Position numbers and translations under genes: made by a program
Shown here: positions 5,154-5,180 of the stretch, piece by piece
How positions within the stretch are numbered: position 1 is the first letter of the stretch
How the letters are laid out: each line of letters begins with the position of its first letter
Notes under the pieces: model-generated
What the model was told of the DNA's origin: nothing
The model's database searches: none
What the model saw: the letters and a program-made list of their open reading frames with translations, nothing else
From: Chloroflexota bacterium
GTDB taxonomy: Bacteria; Chloroflexota; Limnocylindria; Limnocylindrales; CSP1-4
Assembly: GCA_021777365.1 (NCBI GenBank)
Contig: JAJYDP010000402.1
Location: 1 to 5,180, forward strand
Reading direction: 5' to 3'
Length of the DNA stretch: 5,180 bases

Positions 5154-5180
5154 CGGCGCGCGCTCCGATCCGCGTCACGC

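Noticed and set aside
2728..5178. An 816-codon open frame on the minus strand
   Set aside because: It lies opposite GH32 and then overlaps the real glycosyltransferase in another frame. It shows no recognisable motif.
1..5180. CRISPR arrays, tRNA or rRNA genes, and IS terminal repeats
   Set aside because: I saw no regularly spaced repeats, cloverleaf-like segments, rRNA-like stretches or paired terminal repeats in the window.

Overview
This is a strongly GC-rich window (about 70% by eye, not computed). Its codons nearly always end in G or C, and long spurious ORFs run opposite the real genes. The gene content and the GTG/ATG mix suggest a high-GC soil or freshwater bacterium, for example Chloroflexota or Actinomycetota. 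This taxonomic guess is weak and rests only on composition and protein style.

Layout. Positions 1-303 (minus) hold the N-terminal catalytic part of a serine recombinase that runs off the left edge. Immediately upstream of it on the same strand (311-550) lies an ArsA/Get3-type ATPase that keeps its P-loop but stops after 79 residues. Full-length members have roughly 300 residues or more. The simplest reading is that an integrated element, whose recombinase sits at its end, interrupts arsA, with the junction at about 304-343. Next, on the minus strand, are a glycerophosphodiester phosphodiesterase-type gene (601-1266), a non-coding stretch (1267-1491), a HAD phosphatase of the sucrose-/mannosylfructose-phosphate phosphatase type (1492-2262), and a GT4 glycosyltransferase of the sucrose-/mannosylfructose-phosphate synthase type (2259-3569). 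The last two overlap by four bases (GTGA). Diverging from them on the plus strand is a GH32 beta-fructosidase (start near 3673 or 3724, end 5124). The final 56 bases contain a strong ribosome-binding-like sequence but no standard start codon.

How the genes work together. The synthase and phosphatase form a two-step pathway: NDP-sugar plus fructose-6-phosphate gives a phosphorylated fructoside, which is then dephosphorylated to the free disaccharide (sucrose or mannosylfructose). The divergent GH32 enzyme has no export signal and could hydrolyse the same fructoside in the cytoplasm. The locus therefore looks like a make-and-break module for a fructose-containing compatible solute, controlled from a short AT-richer intergenic segment (about 3600-3670). 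That segment carries a recognisable sigma70-like promoter for the synthase and a 10-bp direct repeat. The two most unusual points are the recombinase/arsA junction at the left end and the lack of a standard start codon for GH32 at the place where homology and ribosome-binding signals put it.
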